Origin: Rutidosis leptorrhynchoides
Taxonomy: Eukaryota; Streptophyta; Magnoliopsida; Asterales; Asteraceae
DNA length: 64,000 nt
Assembly (NCBI RefSeq): GCF_046630445.1
Contig: NC_092341.1
Span: 257,406,001-257,470,000 of the forward strand
Direction of reading: 5' to 3'
The position numbers were made by a program, and so were the translations under genes. Shown piece after piece: positions 11,691 to 27,529 of the stretch; the first letter of the stretch is position 1, and each line of letters opens with the position of its first letter. A model generated the notes under the pieces. It was not told where the DNA came from. It saw only the letters and a list, made by a program, of their open reading frames with translations, and did no database searches.

Positions 11691-12587
11691 TTCAGCATTT
11701 TGAGAAATTTGTTTTGGTTATAACTTTCAAACCGTAACTCCATTTTTGATGAATCAAATATCGTTGGAATCGTATTGGTGAATATTTTTCAATGGTAAAC
11801 TTTTAAGAAGATGGATTAAACTATTTTTGGGGAAGGAAAATAAGTTTTAGCGTGTATATCACGTTTTCCACGCACTTGTATGATGATACTGAATGGAGAT
11901 ATGTTGTGGACTTATGAAATGATGATATGACCTAGTTTATAGTATTATTTGATTATACTACTGACTGGGATATGTATATTAACTTCATTTGTGTTGTTCT
12001 CAGGTGATAAGAACTGGAAGAAGCTCAAAAGTAAGATAACTGAGCTGTAGCTGGTAATTGGTGAGTGGGTCTATCTCCGGATAGACTTTAAGTAGCATGC
12101 CATGCTACTGTGATTTATTCTATTATCATGCTTTAAATTAGTGATATTGTCATGTTTAAATAAGGATTGTCATGTTAGTTAGATGATTGCATGCTTGTTT
12201 TGATTATGTGATATTATGTCCGCACTGTTTTTGGCACCAGCCAGGTTGGAGGAGGCTGGGGAATCGTAACCATGTGCGAGGAGGTTAGAGTCCGTATGAG
12301 GTCAACGAGACCCTAGGTGGTTGGGTCCAAGTGCTACTGATTGTGGAGTATAGTTTTGAATGACGCATCCCCTGCGTCCGGATAACTATACTGTGAATCG
12401 AGTAGCAAGGACTATCAGAAGACTCTAGCCCGATGAGCTAGGAGTTGTGTGCTCGTACAAGCCGTCGATCCTCTTATTGTCTTATGTTGTATGCTAGTTG
12501 GTTGTTTAGCATGTTAGTGATGTTGTTCGCATGTGTGGTGCTTATGCGATATCTGTTAGATAGATTCCATTCACTTAGCATTACGCT

Positions 12588-15500
12588 TAGGGATGGCAAC
12601 GGGTGGGAAAAAAAACCCGTGACCCGCGGGTAACCGTGCCCGTGAAGGGCGGATATTTATAAACAAATGTACCCACGGGCACGGGGCGGGTAAAATTTTG
12701 TACCCGTTGGCGGGTCATGGGCGGGTCGCGGGTATCTACTACCCGTCGCGGGTAAACCCTGACCCGTCAATCTGTGATGCCCGTTTGAGCTACATGCGGG
12801 TATACCCGTTTACCCGCATACATCTACTTAATTATATAATATATAATTTAATTTTTTTAATGAATTTTCATAATTATTCACGGGTTTACCAGATTGATCC
12901 ACAATTAAAAATTAGTTAAAGTGCACATTTTATAAACGTGCGGGTACTTGCAGGTCGCGGGTACAGGTAGAAAAATTTACCCGGTGGCGGGTGAAATGTC
13001 CCGTTCATATTGATTATAAACGTTCCATATTAATTGACTTCGTTGCGAGGTTTTGACCTCTATATGAGACATTTTTCAAAGACTGCATTCGTTTTTAAAA
13101 CAAACCATAACCTTTATTTTATCGACAAGGTTAAAAAGACACCACTTAGACTATCCAGAAATGATAATCTAACAAATATCACACTTACACACTACCAATA
13201 CTTATTGGTTTACAAATATTAATATGTTACAACAAAATAAATCTCGAATGCAGTTTTAATCAATATAATACAAGCATGCTGACACCAAATCTTGTCTATA
13301 TAATAGCATGCAACAGCTGAAGCTCTTAATAATCACCTGAGAATAAACATGCTTTAAACGTCAACAAAAATGTTGGTGAGTTATAGGTTTAACCTATATA
13401 TTTATCAAATCGTAATAATAGACCACAAGATTTCATATTTCAATATACATCCCATACATAGAGATAAAAATCATTCATATGGTGCACACCTGGTAACCGA
13501 CCTTAACAAGATGCATATAGAATATCCCCTATCATTCCGGGACTCCCTTCGGACATGATGAATTCGAAGTACTAAAGCATCCGGTACTTTGGATGGGGCT
13601 CGTTGGGCCCAATAGATCTATCTTTAGGATTCGCGTCAATTAGGGTGTCTGTTCCCTAATTCTTAGATTACCAGACTAAAAAGGGGCATATTCGGTTTAA
13701 TAATCCAGCCATAGAATGTAGTTTCATTTACTTGTGTCTATTTTGTAAAACATTTATAAAACTGCATGTATTCTCATCCCAAAATATTAGATTTTAAAAG
13801 TGGGACTATAACTCACTTTCACATATTTTTACTTCGTCGGGAAGTAAGACTTGGCCACTGGTCGATTCACGAACCTATAACAAATATGTACATATATATC
13901 AAAGTATGTTCAAAATATATTTACAACATTTTTAATACGTTTTGCTATTTTAAGTTTATTAGGTCAGCTGTCCTCGTTAGTAACCTACAAGTAGTTGTCC
14001 ACAGTTAGATGTATAGAAAAATAAAGCGATATATATTATCTCGAATCAATCCACGACCTCGTGTATACAAGCCTCAGGCTAGATCACAACTCAAAGTATA
14101 TATAATATTTTGGAATCAACCTCAACCCTGTATAGCTAACTCCAACATTACTGCATATAGAGTGTCTATGGTTGTTCCGAAATATATATATAGATGGGTC
14201 GATATGATATGTCAAAAAATTATATTCGTGTCTATGGTATCCCAAGATTACATACTAATATATTAGAATACATGTATAATACAATATGAGTTAGCTAGGA
14301 TATGATTAATATAGATTTGTTACCAATTTTCACGTAGCTACAACAAGAAAAATTATCCAATCTTGTTTTACCCATAACTTCTTCGTTTTAAATTCGTTTT
14401 GAGTGATTAAAGTTGCTATGGTTTCATATTGGACTTAAGTTTATGAATCTAAATAGAAAAAGTATAAGTTTATAGTCATAAATACAGATTACAAGTCATT
14501 TTTGTAAAGGTAGTCATTTCAGTCGAAAGAACGACGTCTAGATGACCATTTTGGAAAACATACTTCCACTTTGAGTTTAACCATGATTTTTAGATATAGT
14601 TTCATGTTCATAAGAAAAATCATTTTCTCAGAAGAACAAATTTTAAATCAAAGTTTATCATAGTTTTTAATTAACTAACCCAAAACAGCCCGCGGTGTTA
14701 CTACGACGGCGTATATCCGGTTTTACGGTGTTTTTCGTGTTTTCAGGTTTTAAATCATTAAGTTAGCATATCATATAGATATAGAACATGTGTTTAGTTG
14801 ATTTTAAAAGTCAAGTTAGAAGGATTAACTTTTGTTTGTGAACAAGTTTAGAATTAACTAAACTATGTTCTAGTGATTACAAGTTTAAACCTTCGAATGA
14901 ATAATGTAGTTTTATATATATGAATCGAATGATGTTATGAACATCATTACTACCTCAGGTTTTATGGATAAACCTACTGGAAATGATAAAAATAGATCTA
15001 GCTTCAAAGGATCATTGGATGGCTTGAAAGTTCTTGAAGCAGAATCATGACACGAAAACAAATTCAAGTAAGATTTCCACTCGAAATAAGGTTGTTAAAG
15101 TTATAGAAATTGAATCAAAGATTGAATATGAGTATTACCTTGTATTAGAAAGATATCTTACTGTAAATAAGAAAGATTTCTTGAAGTTGGATGATCACTC
15201 AAAGTGGATTTGCAAGATTGAAAGTAAGCTAGCAAACTTGGAAGTGTTGTTGGTGTGTTCTTGAGTAGTTGTTTTATAACTTGGTTTATGTATGGATTTA
15301 TGAACTAGATTGAGCTAGATTTTGTTGAAGATGATGAAGAACACTTAGAAAAAAGGAAGGACACTTGAGAGAGAGTAGTTTGATGCATGAAAATTGAAAA
15401 TGGAAGTGTGTTTGTGGTTCATCATTCACGTGAAATGTAGGAGTCAATATAGGCTCCATTAGTTTGTTGTTTTGTTAGATATTTCTTACTAGATGTTAAA

Positions 15501-16562
15501 TGATGGTTCTCACATATGTTAGGTGACTCACAAGGGCTGCTAAGAGCTGATCATTAGATTGTATATACCAATAGTAAATACATTTAGAAGCTGGGTATTG
15601 TACGAGTACGAATACGGGTGCATACGAGTAGAATTGCTGATGAAAATGAACGAGGATGTAATTGTAAGTATTTTTGTTAAGTAGAAGTACTTTGATAAGT
15701 GTCTTGAAGTCTTTCAAAAGTATATAAATACATATTAAAACACTACATGTATATACATTTTAACTGAGTCGTTAAGTCATCGTTAGTCGTTACATGTAAA
15801 TGTTGATTTGAAACCTTTAAGTTAACGATCTTGTTAAATGTTGTTAACCCAATGTTTATTATATCTAATGAGATGTTAAATTATTATATTATCATGATAT
15901 TGTGATATATTAATATATCTTAATATGATATATATACATATAAATGTCGTTACAACGATAATCGTTACATATATGTCTCGTTTCGAATTCCTTAAGTTAG
16001 TAGTCTTGTTTTTACATATGTAGTTCATTGTTAATATACTTAATGATATGTTTACTTATCATTTATCATGTTTATATATAGTGTAACAATATCTTAAAAT
16101 GATTCATATGTAATTAGTAAAACATTGTTATAACGATAATCGTTATATATATCGTTTTCAAGTTTCTTAATTCAATAGTCTCATTTTTATGTATATAACT
16201 CATTGTTAAAATACCTAATGAGATACTTACTTATCATAATATCATGTTAACTATATATATATCCATATATATGTCATCATATAGTTTTTACAAGTTTTAT
16301 TGTTCGTGAATCACCGGTCAACTTGAGTGGTCAATTGTCTATATGAAACCTATTTCAATTAATCAAGTTTTAACAAGTTTGATTACTTAACATGTTAGAA
16401 ACACTTAATCATGTAAATAACCATTTCATTTAATATATATAAACATGGAAAAGTTCGGGTCACTACAGCGGGTAAACGGGTACCCGCGGTTAAGAAAAAA
16501 ATCTTGAAGGGCGGTGGCGGATATTAAGTATTCGTACCCGTTACCCGCGGGTGTCATCCCTG
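12588..16562. mobile_element. hAT MITE, second copy, split by a solo LTR
   Basis: Ends TAGGGATGGCAACGGG and (reverse complement) CAGGGATGACACCCG. Flanks are ATTACGCT (12580-12587) and GTTACGCT (16563-16570), an 8-bp duplication with one mismatch. Without the solo LTR it is about 0.5 kb, rich in ACCCGCGGGTA motifs and non-coding. It inserted into the 5' LTR of LTR-2. Confidence 0.8.
12992..16467 (-). repeat. Solo LTR of the LTR-5 family (copy 1)
   Basis: 3476 bp, TGAAATGTCCCG to CGGGTCACTACA in plus-strand order, which is minus-strand orientation for the family. Perfect 5-bp duplication GCGGG on both sides (12987-12991, 16468-16472) shows excision by LTR-LTR recombination. It holds three tandem units of about 177 bp between 15781 and about 16300. 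ORFs inside it are not genes. Confidence 0.9.
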
Positions 16563-16820
16563 GTTACGCTAATCCTCCACAATTTCACCCTTGCAGGTTT
16601 AGCGACTGCTAGTGGGAACACGTGCAGGTGTTAAATACATGTTTGTCTCATAAACTCTGATGTGGACTTTTGTGAAATATATTTTGTAATAATGTAACAC
16701 CGTTGTGTAAACTTAAACTTGATTATGTAAATTTCATCTGTGATGTATTCAATATTGTGATTTTAATATATAAGTCTTCCGCTGTTTTAAAAATAAATAA
16801 AAAAATGGCCGGTGTTACAA

Positions 16821-16833
16821 GTTGGGATCAGAG
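16821..16833 (+). other. LTR-2 primer-binding site, tRNA-Met type
   Basis: TTGGGATCAGAGC, one base off the TTGGTATCAGAGC complement of initiator tRNA-Met, 2 bp inside the LTR end. Confidence 0.8.
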
Positions 16834-17002
16834 CATAGGTTTGGCAGCAAGTACATGCGTGTATTTGGTTCCCAAACCTTGTGACCAGCCAAACATGTCT
16901 ATGGGGTGGGTGTTAAGTGAATGCAGGATACATGTGGGTTAGTCGTGCTTGAACTAACCGTTATCCACTAAGATTTTGTTTGAGTTATTTTGTAGTACAA
17001 GA

Positions 17003-18448
17003 ATGGCTGAAAGAAATGCAACTGGCCCATCTAACCCCAGAACATACAGAGCACCTGATGAGGGTTTTGAGTCTGATGATGATCAGAATAGTTACATCTT
17101 TGAGTTAGAAAGCAAACTAAAAGAGGCTCAAGACAAAGTTACTGAGCTTGAACTGGCCATACATTCAGGGAATGATGATACACCATCGGGATTCCCAACT
17201 GCACAATCCCAGACATTTCCTAATGTGAACCAAACACATTTTCTGTACCCGATGCAGAATCAGGTTCCTCAACAATACTATGTGCTGCCTCAAAATGCTT
17301 ATCCTTATCAAAATATCACTATGATGAATCAGTATCAAATGCCATTGTTTCCATAACAGTTCATTCAACCTCTGAAAAAGTATTCTTACAAGAATTTCTG
17401 TGATTGCAAAACCTCGGAGTTTTTAGGAAGTACAGATCCGACAGAAACTCTTAAATGGTTGCGGGAAATTGAGAGGGTATTTGAAGCCTATCAGTGTGAA
17501 CTTGAGCTACAAGTTACATATGCTAGTAGGATGTTGAAAGGTGGGCAATGTTTTGGTGGGATTCCTTGATATCAAGCATACCAAAGGAACAAGTAAGTTT
17601 GATAACGTGGGAGAAATTTTATGGGAAAGTCTGTGAACAGTACTGCAATCCTTTAGATATGAATCGAATAAAAACTGAATTTCTAGAAATGAAGATGACG
17701 CCTCAAATGACGATTGATGAGTTGGTGGAGAAGTACATGGATAAGCTAGTGGGTGCCACATGAATCATCTCATATTCAGCATTTTGTGAACGTGATTTTA
17801 CCGGAATACAGAACCTTTGTGAGAACAGCTACATCATTATCTCAGGCTATTTTGCTAGCCAAGATGGTGGAAAGTGATGTCAAGGTAACTAGAAGTAGGA
17901 TGTTTGGTAATGTGGTGAATCAGGGTGGACAGGCGTCTAGTCAGTCGGGATCTAAGTCTAAAAAGTCTGGTGGGTTTAGATCAAAGGGTAAAAGTGGTCA
18001 GAGTAGTTTTGGATCTGGTAGAGGGGATTGGTGTCGCAATTTTAAATCTTCGCATAGTGGTCAGTGTTTAGATGCAACTAGGCAGTGTATAAGATGTGGT
18101 GTTATTGGACACGATTCGCAGGCTTGTTCATTCCCGAGTAGTGTGTGCTAGAATTGTCATCAATCAGGGCATCATGCAGTAAGTTGTCCATCAAAGAGTG
18201 TTAGCTCCGAGACAGGGTCAGGTGTGCGTTCGGCATCAGTCAGAGGGTCTACTTCCTCGAGTGGGCAGAAGATGAAGAACCCTTCATCAGCAGAGTCCAG
18301 GGCTTTTCAGATGTCAGTTGAGACAGCTACTTCAACTGACGATGAGATCACCGGTATGTTCTTAATCAACTCAATACCTGCTAGAGTATTGTTTGATTCT
18401 GGTGCGAATAGGACATTCATGAATGTCTCTAAGATTATGTTTTAAGCT
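17003..18448 (+). pseudogene. LTR-2 gag-protease, broken
   Basis: Gag starts at ATG 17003 (MAERNATG); the upstream in-frame codons lie in the leader. The capsid-like domain is spread over two frames (TAA at 17354-17356, shift near 17565, shift back near 17755). Zinc knuckles follow: CIRCGVIGHDSQAC, then a second one with a TAG at its start (about 18149). The protease active-site motif LFDSGAN lies near 18392. Another frameshift follows at about 18430. Domain order (capsid, knuckles, protease) is normal for Ty3/gypsy; the gene is dead. Confidence 0.85.
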
Positions 18449-21247
18449 TAAGTTACCTGCCACTGTGTTGTCTGAGCCTGTAAGAGTAGAGGTAGCTGAT
18501 GTTAAGACGATCCCAGTTACAACGTATGTGTCTGGGGTTAGCATAGAAATTAATGGAAAACCTTTTCCTATGTCCTGCTTAGTGTTGCCTATTAGTAGCT
18601 TTGATGTAGCAATAGGCATGAACTGGCTGAGTCTCCATAGGGCTAGCATTAAGTGTGATAGGAAAATTATTACCTTCTGCACGACCGATGGAACCTCTGT
18701 TGTGGCCCGAAGGGAACGAGGTGGGTATGGTTTTCCGTTGATATCAATGATGAAAGCTAAGAAGTCGTTAGCGAAGGGTTGTGAATCGTTTCTTACATAT
18801 GTGATTGATGCCATGAAAGAGAAGAAAACGGTCTCTGATACACCGGTGGTTTCTGAATTCCCAGAAGTGTTTCCAGACGAGTTACCAGGTCTGCCTCTAG
18901 TGAGGGAAGTGGAATATAAGATTGGGTTAATGCCGGGATAAACTCCAATTTCAAAAGATCCATACCGTTTGGCTCCATTGAGATTTGTGAGATGATGTCT
19001 TATATTCAAGAACTGTTAGATCGTGGGTTTATTCGACCGAGTTCGCCTCTGTGGGGTGCTCCGGTATTGTTTGTGAAAAAGAAGGATGGTTCAATGCGTA
19101 TGTGTATCGATTATCACGAGTTGAACAAAAGAACAGTGAAGAATAAGTACCCTTTACCTCGAATAGTTGATTTATTCGATCTGTTGCAGGGTGTTTCATA
19201 CTTTTCAAATACAGACTTAACGTCAGGGTATCATCAAGTTCGTATTGCAGAATCAGATATACCAAAAATAATGTTTAGAACAAGGTATGGTCATTACGTG
19301 TTTTTGGTCATGCCGTTTGGGTTGATGAATGCGCCGGCAATTTTCATGGATTTGATGAATAGAGTATGTCGTCCCTTTTTAGACAAGTTTGTGATTGTGT
19401 TTATTGACGACATATTAGTGTATTCGAAAACAGAGGTTGAGCATGCTGAGCATTTAAGACAGGTTTTGAATTTGTTGAAACGAGAACAGCTGTTTGCTAA
19501 GTTTTCAAAGTGTGAGTTATGGTTACGAGAGGTTCAGTTTTTGGGTCATGTTATCTGTGCGGAGGGTATCAAAGTGGATCCATCTAAAATAGAAGCGGTA
19601 ATGAATTGGAATTCTCCGAGGACTCAAACTGAGATTAAGATTTTTCTGGGATTGGCTTGTTATTATCGTAGGTTTATCAACGATTTCTCAAAAATAGCGG
19701 GTCCGTTGACTAAGTTGACTCGAAAAGACGTAGCCTTTCAATGGAATGATGAACAAGAAAAGGCTTTTCAGATGTAGAAAAAGTTGTTGTGTCAGACACC
19801 AGTGTTAGCTTTACCAGAGGGTTCAGATAATTTTGTTGTATACTGTGATGCTTCATTTGCCGGGTTGGGTTGTGTATTAATGCAGAGAGACAGAGTAATT
19901 GCCTACGCCTCGCGTCAGTTAAAATTTCATGAGAAGAATTACCCATTGCATGATCTTGAAATGGCTGCAGTAGTGTTTGCTTTGAAATTGTGGAGACACT
20001 ATTTGTATTGAACCCATTGTGTTATATGTACAGATCATAAAAGTTTACAGTATATCTTCTCACAGAAAGAATTAAATATGCGTCAAAGACAGTGGCAAAA
20101 ATTGATTAAGGATTATGATTGTGAAATTAAATACCATCCGGGTAAAGCAAACGTCGTTGTATATGCTTTAAGTCGCAAAAAGTCTAGTGAAAATGTTTAA
20201 TTCCTGCGTTTGAGTATAACTTCATGTTTAATCAACCAATTGAAAACTGTTCAATCCGTTGCTTTTTAAGATGAACATGTTAAATCTGAACTTATAACTA
20301 AACAAAAATTTAACATATTCGATCACTCGCGTGGACTTAAAACCTTTCATGACCGTGTGTGGGTACCTATGCTCGGAGACTTAAGGGATTTAATCTTGAT
20401 AGAAGCGCATAAATCCTGACTGACAGTCCATCCAGGCAGCAGTAAAATGTATCATGATTTGAAATATGTATATTAGTGGCCTACAATGAAAACAGACATC
20501 GCTCGTTTTGTTGAAAAATATCATATTTGTGCACAAATAAAGGAAGAACATAAAAAACCATATGGTTCGTTACGTCATTTAGAAATTCTCGAGTGGAAAT
20601 GGGAACATATTACGATGGATTTTGTGACAAAGTTACCTAGAACTCAGAAACGACACGATATGATTTGGGTAATAGTTGACCGTTTGACCAAAAGTGCTCA
20701 CTTTCTAGCTACTCATGAAACAGCGTCATTAAGTGAACTCATCGATTTGTATTTGAAAGAGATTGTTAGTCGACATGGTGTGCCGTTATCGATTGTATCA
20801 GACAGAGATTCTAGATTTGTGTCAAACTTCTGGAACATTCTACAACAGAATTTGGGTACGCGTGTAAATTTGAGTATAGCTTATCATCCCAGACAGACGG
20901 TCAGAGTGAGAGAACGATACAGAATTTAGAGGATATGTTAAGGGCTTGTGTGCTAGAATACGGTGGGTAGTGGGATTCACATCTACCGTTGGCTGAATTT
21001 GCATATAATAACTCATATAATTCAAGTATAGGGATGCCTCATTATGAAATGTTGTACGGTCGTCGTTGTAGAACTCCGACTAGTTGGTTAGAAGTCAGGG
21101 AGAAACAATTTGCAGGTCCTGAAATTGTTTAAATGCCTGTCGAAAAAGTTGTTATTGCGCAAGAAAAGTTGAAAGCCGCTAGAGATAGGCAGAAAATGTA
21201 TGCTGATCCACGTAGACGTCCGGTAACCTTTAGTGTGGGTGATCGTG
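18449..21247 (+). pseudogene. LTR-2 pol: RT, RNase H and integrase core, broken
   Basis: Pieces in order: protease tail to RT linker (to about 18941, stop TAA), RT (18992-19777) with [24 protein letters not shown] and catalytic FIDDILVYS, then TAG, RNase H (19784-20011, [13 protein letters not shown]) and a further degraded stretch, then integrase (20486-20929). The integrase core has [10 protein letters not shown] and VSDRDSRF, and a frameshift disrupts the block bearing the catalytic Glu. The zinc-binding N-terminus at 20311-20530 is degraded and one of its Cys is lost. At least eight stops or shifts in total. It is interrupted at 21248 by a solo LTR and resumes at 24589. Confidence 0.85.
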
Positions 21248-24588
<3,341 letters not shown>

Positions 24589-25009
24589 TCGTGTGTATCT
24601 GAAAGTTTCACCGTGGAAAGGGGTTATCAGATTTGGTAAACGGGGTAAGCTTGCGCCAAGGTTTATTTGACCGTTTCCGATCAGTGAGATTTTGAATGAT
24701 CAAACAGTGGTTTTAGATCTTCCGCCAGAATTATCCGGTATTCATAATACTTTTAATGTGTGTTATCTACGTAAGTGTAAGGTAAAAGATGAGACACATA
24801 TTTTACCGTTGAAAGATTTAAAGGTTGATTTGAGTAAGAAGTTGGTGGAAGAGTCGATTCGTATAGTTGGTCGTAAGATAACTAAGCTGAGAAAGAAACA
24901 GATTCCGATGGAGTTGATTGAGTGGATGCATAGTTTGGGGTCGAATCATACGTGGGAGACTAAAGAGTTGATGAAGACTCGTTACCCTCGTTTGTTTGAC
25001 CTAGACTAG
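24589..25009 (+). pseudogene. LTR-2 integrase C-terminus with chromodomain-like tail
   Basis: Continues pol after the solo LTR. It shows the [15 protein letters not shown] segment, an IHNTFNVCYLRK block and a tail with IEWMHSLGSNHTWET, as in chromodomain-type integrases. TAG at 25007-25009, 22 bp before the polypurine tract. A TGA near 24670 breaks the frame upstream. The chromodomain is expected to guide integration to heterochromatin; that role is family knowledge. Confidence 0.8.
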
Positions 25010-25031
25010 ATTCCGAGGACGGAATCTCTTT

Positions 25032-25044
25032 AAAGGGGGTGGAT
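25032..25044 (+). other. LTR-2 polypurine tract
   Basis: AAAGGGGGTGGAT immediately before the 3' LTR, the expected plus-strand primer site. Confidence 0.75.
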
Positions 25045-25813
25045 TGTGTAACAGACTGAAACCCGGGCTAGTTGTAAGTAGACTATTTTTCCCTTAGGGT
25101 TTTATTATGTGTCTTTATATGTCTTTATTCTAATTATGTGAATAGTGTTATTTTTATTATTTGGTTAGGACCAGTTTGTGACAAGGGTCACAGATCAGGT
25201 TTGTTTATTTAATTTGGACTCCTTTAGGACCGCCTAACGAGGTACGCAAGATTTCAAATAACTGATAAATACCCGTGTGTTGAGGGTTATGGTTTAAACC
25301 CAAATAAGTGATTATGAGCTGCTTGTTCAACTCATTTCTCTGATTCTCTCTAAAAACATCACCTAAACACCCCGTACCTAACTTCCTCTCTTTCTTAAAA
25401 CCCTAATTCTCTAAATCTCAATTTGAAGTGTGATTTGCTATAGAAATCGATTTCTTGTGTTTTACTGAATCAAACAAGGTAAGAATTACCCATTTTCATT
25501 ACCTAAATTTGTGTCAAATTGGGTTTGAAGTTGAGTTTTTTTCAAAGTGGATTTTAATGTCAAATCGGTGCAATTTGTTGTTGTTTAGATGTAATACTTG
25601 TGGGTTTTTGTCCCGAAAGGTTTTATAAACAAGATGTGGTAAGTTTTGTGGTTAAAAACAAGTCCAGGATCGAGATTTGGTGATTTTTGACTCAAACCCG
25701 TCACTTTTTCTATTTCAGCAGCTCAAGAACACACTCGGTTATATGTCTTTTGAAAGTGGGTCGTGTGTCTATACACTCGGCCGTGTGTCTTTTAAAATTA
25801 GGCTGTGTGTGTA
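25045..25813 (+). repeat. LTR-2 3' LTR, left part
   Basis: Matches 10800-11570 from TGTGTAACAGACTG onward and stops where the LTR-3 LTR begins. The remaining part would follow LTR-3 outside the window. Confidence 0.85.
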
Positions 25814-26030
25814 TGTCGCGACCGGGAAATTTCTGACCAAATTTAAACTTAATCTTTATATGATAACACTATTTTGACAAGTTTTAAAACTTTTAAAATG
25901 AGTTTTATACCAACAACTGACCACCCATTTGTTCGAAGATTCACGAACGTCATAACTTGTTTTAATTGCGTAATTGTGTATATATATGGATATATATATA
26001 TATTGGATATATATATATTGTGTGTGTGTG

Positions 26031-26035
<5 letters not shown>

Positions 26036-26069
<34 letters not shown>
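26036..26069. repeat. (TA)n tract in the LTR-3 5' LTR
   Basis: TA run of about 34 bp after a short GTGTGTGTG; the 3' LTR copy (63609-63681) is longer. Confidence 0.85.
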
Positions 26070-26073
<4 letters not shown>

Positions 26074-27340
26074 AGTGGTCATCTATCAATTTAATATAGA
26101 TATAAATAATACGTAGTATATGCTTTATTGTGTATAAAAATAATAGTAAGAGATGCTGATAAAAATGAAAAGAACTTAAAATTTTAAAAACGCGTATGCT
26201 TTTGGGTTGTTGGTAATCAATAAGTAATTTTAGACTTTTTAGAGTGGAATCTTCATAGTGGGTCATTGCATAATGCTTTTGGTTTTACATATCGCGTGTT
26301 GAATGTTAATTGCTAGTAATCATGTTGAATAGCTATCTAGCTAAGTAGACTTTTGACAAGGTAATGTTAGAAATTAACGTGGCACTCTAGTTTCCTTAAG
26401 TTGTTAATAATAGATTTTGATGTCAAACAAAGTACACATAGTAGAGCGTATATTACTACAAGTTTAAGAACACTTTTATATTAAAGTTAAGAGGAGTATT
26501 TAAAGGATTAGTTATTTATCATATTAGTTAGTGGCCTATCAATATTGCTAAAGTGACAATCTATTATATATGTAGGCTTATGACTACATAAATTGGTGCT
26601 CATAACATATTATATAATTTAATAGTTACATATAATATATAAAGAATTATATACATAAAAGAAATGTTATGATCAAAGGTTTTATTTACATTATAGAAAG
26701 TAAGGATGATTTTAGATATACGTCTAATAATGTACAAACTATCAAGCATAAGTTACAACTAATTATAGCACACTCATTTACATTAATCTTGTGATGTATT
26801 TGTAATCATGAGATGGTTAAAAAAAAGAGATAAAGACAGTTGTAGTCACATGAAGCTAGTGTGTGTTGCCATTGATAATGCTAAAAACGAACATATATTT
26901 CATAGCATTATTCCTCAAGAAAGACAAGCTTTTAGTTGCAATTGTTCTATTTACAAGTGATATTCGTTTAAATAATAAAAGGTGAAGACAAAAGACAGAT
27001 TCGACGAATTGAAGACGCAAACGACCAAAAAGCTCAAAAGTACAAAATACAATCAAAGAGGTTCCAATTATTGATAAGAAACGTCTCGAAATTACAAGAG
27101 TACAAGATTCAAAACGCAAAGTACAAGATATTAAATTGTACGCAAGGACGTTCGAAAATCCGGAACCGGGACATGAGTCAACTCTCAACGCTCGACGCAA
27201 CGGACTAAAAATTACAAGTCAACTATGCACATAAATATAATATAATATTTAAATAATTCTTATAATTATTTATATATTATATAAATAATAAAAATCCGTC
27301 GGCAAGAAAGACTCCAAAGTTGGTGAGCTGTATTTTCAAA

Positions 27341-27416
27341 CTTCGCGACTCGCGGAGTTTGAAGGCAAAAGTTGCCACGAGTCGCGGAGTACCCCTGAAC
27401 TCAATTCCCTATAAAG
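27341..27416 (+). promoter_or_regulatory. LTR-4 core promoter: paired palindromes plus TATA box
   Basis: First palindrome 27341-27357 (CTTCGCGACTCGCGGAG), second in inverted sense 27375-27389 (CCACGAGTCGCGGAG), then TATAAAG at 27410-27416, 20 bp further on. In the 3' LTR the same pair lies at 42302-42318 and about 42336-42350, each LTR having mutated different bases. The promoter role is inferred from position in U3 and the TATA box. Confidence 0.6.
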
Positions 27417-27490
27417 CCAACCGAATTCTGATCATTTTCATAACATATATATCCATCCTCTCTATATCTATACGTAAATATTTATATTTA

Positions 27491-27529
27491 TATTTTAATT
27501 TTAATTTTAATTTTAATTTTAATTTTAAT
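27491..27529 (+). repeat. (TTTTAA)n repeat in the LTR-4 LTR
   Basis: Six units of ATTTTA, identical in number in both LTRs, just downstream of the presumed transcription start. Confidence 0.9.

Larger units (their letters stand above)
10800..16818 (+). repeat. LTR-2 5' LTR, split by a hAT MITE
   Basis: Begins TGTGTAACAGACTG and ends TGTTACA, next to the primer site. The unbroken parts are 10800-12587 and 16571-16818, about 2.0 kb in all. The first 770 bp match 25045-25813. The GTTCTCAGGTG segment near 12000 resembles a conserved block in the LTR-3 and LTR-5 LTRs. Confidence 0.8.

Noticed and set aside
13034..14266. Several 60-85 codon frames in the first solo LTR
   Set aside because: Equivalent segments in other copies of the LTR carry stops or shifts; no domain content.
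18371..19009. 212-codon minus-strand frame
   Set aside because: Shadow of LTR-2 protease/RT on the plus strand.
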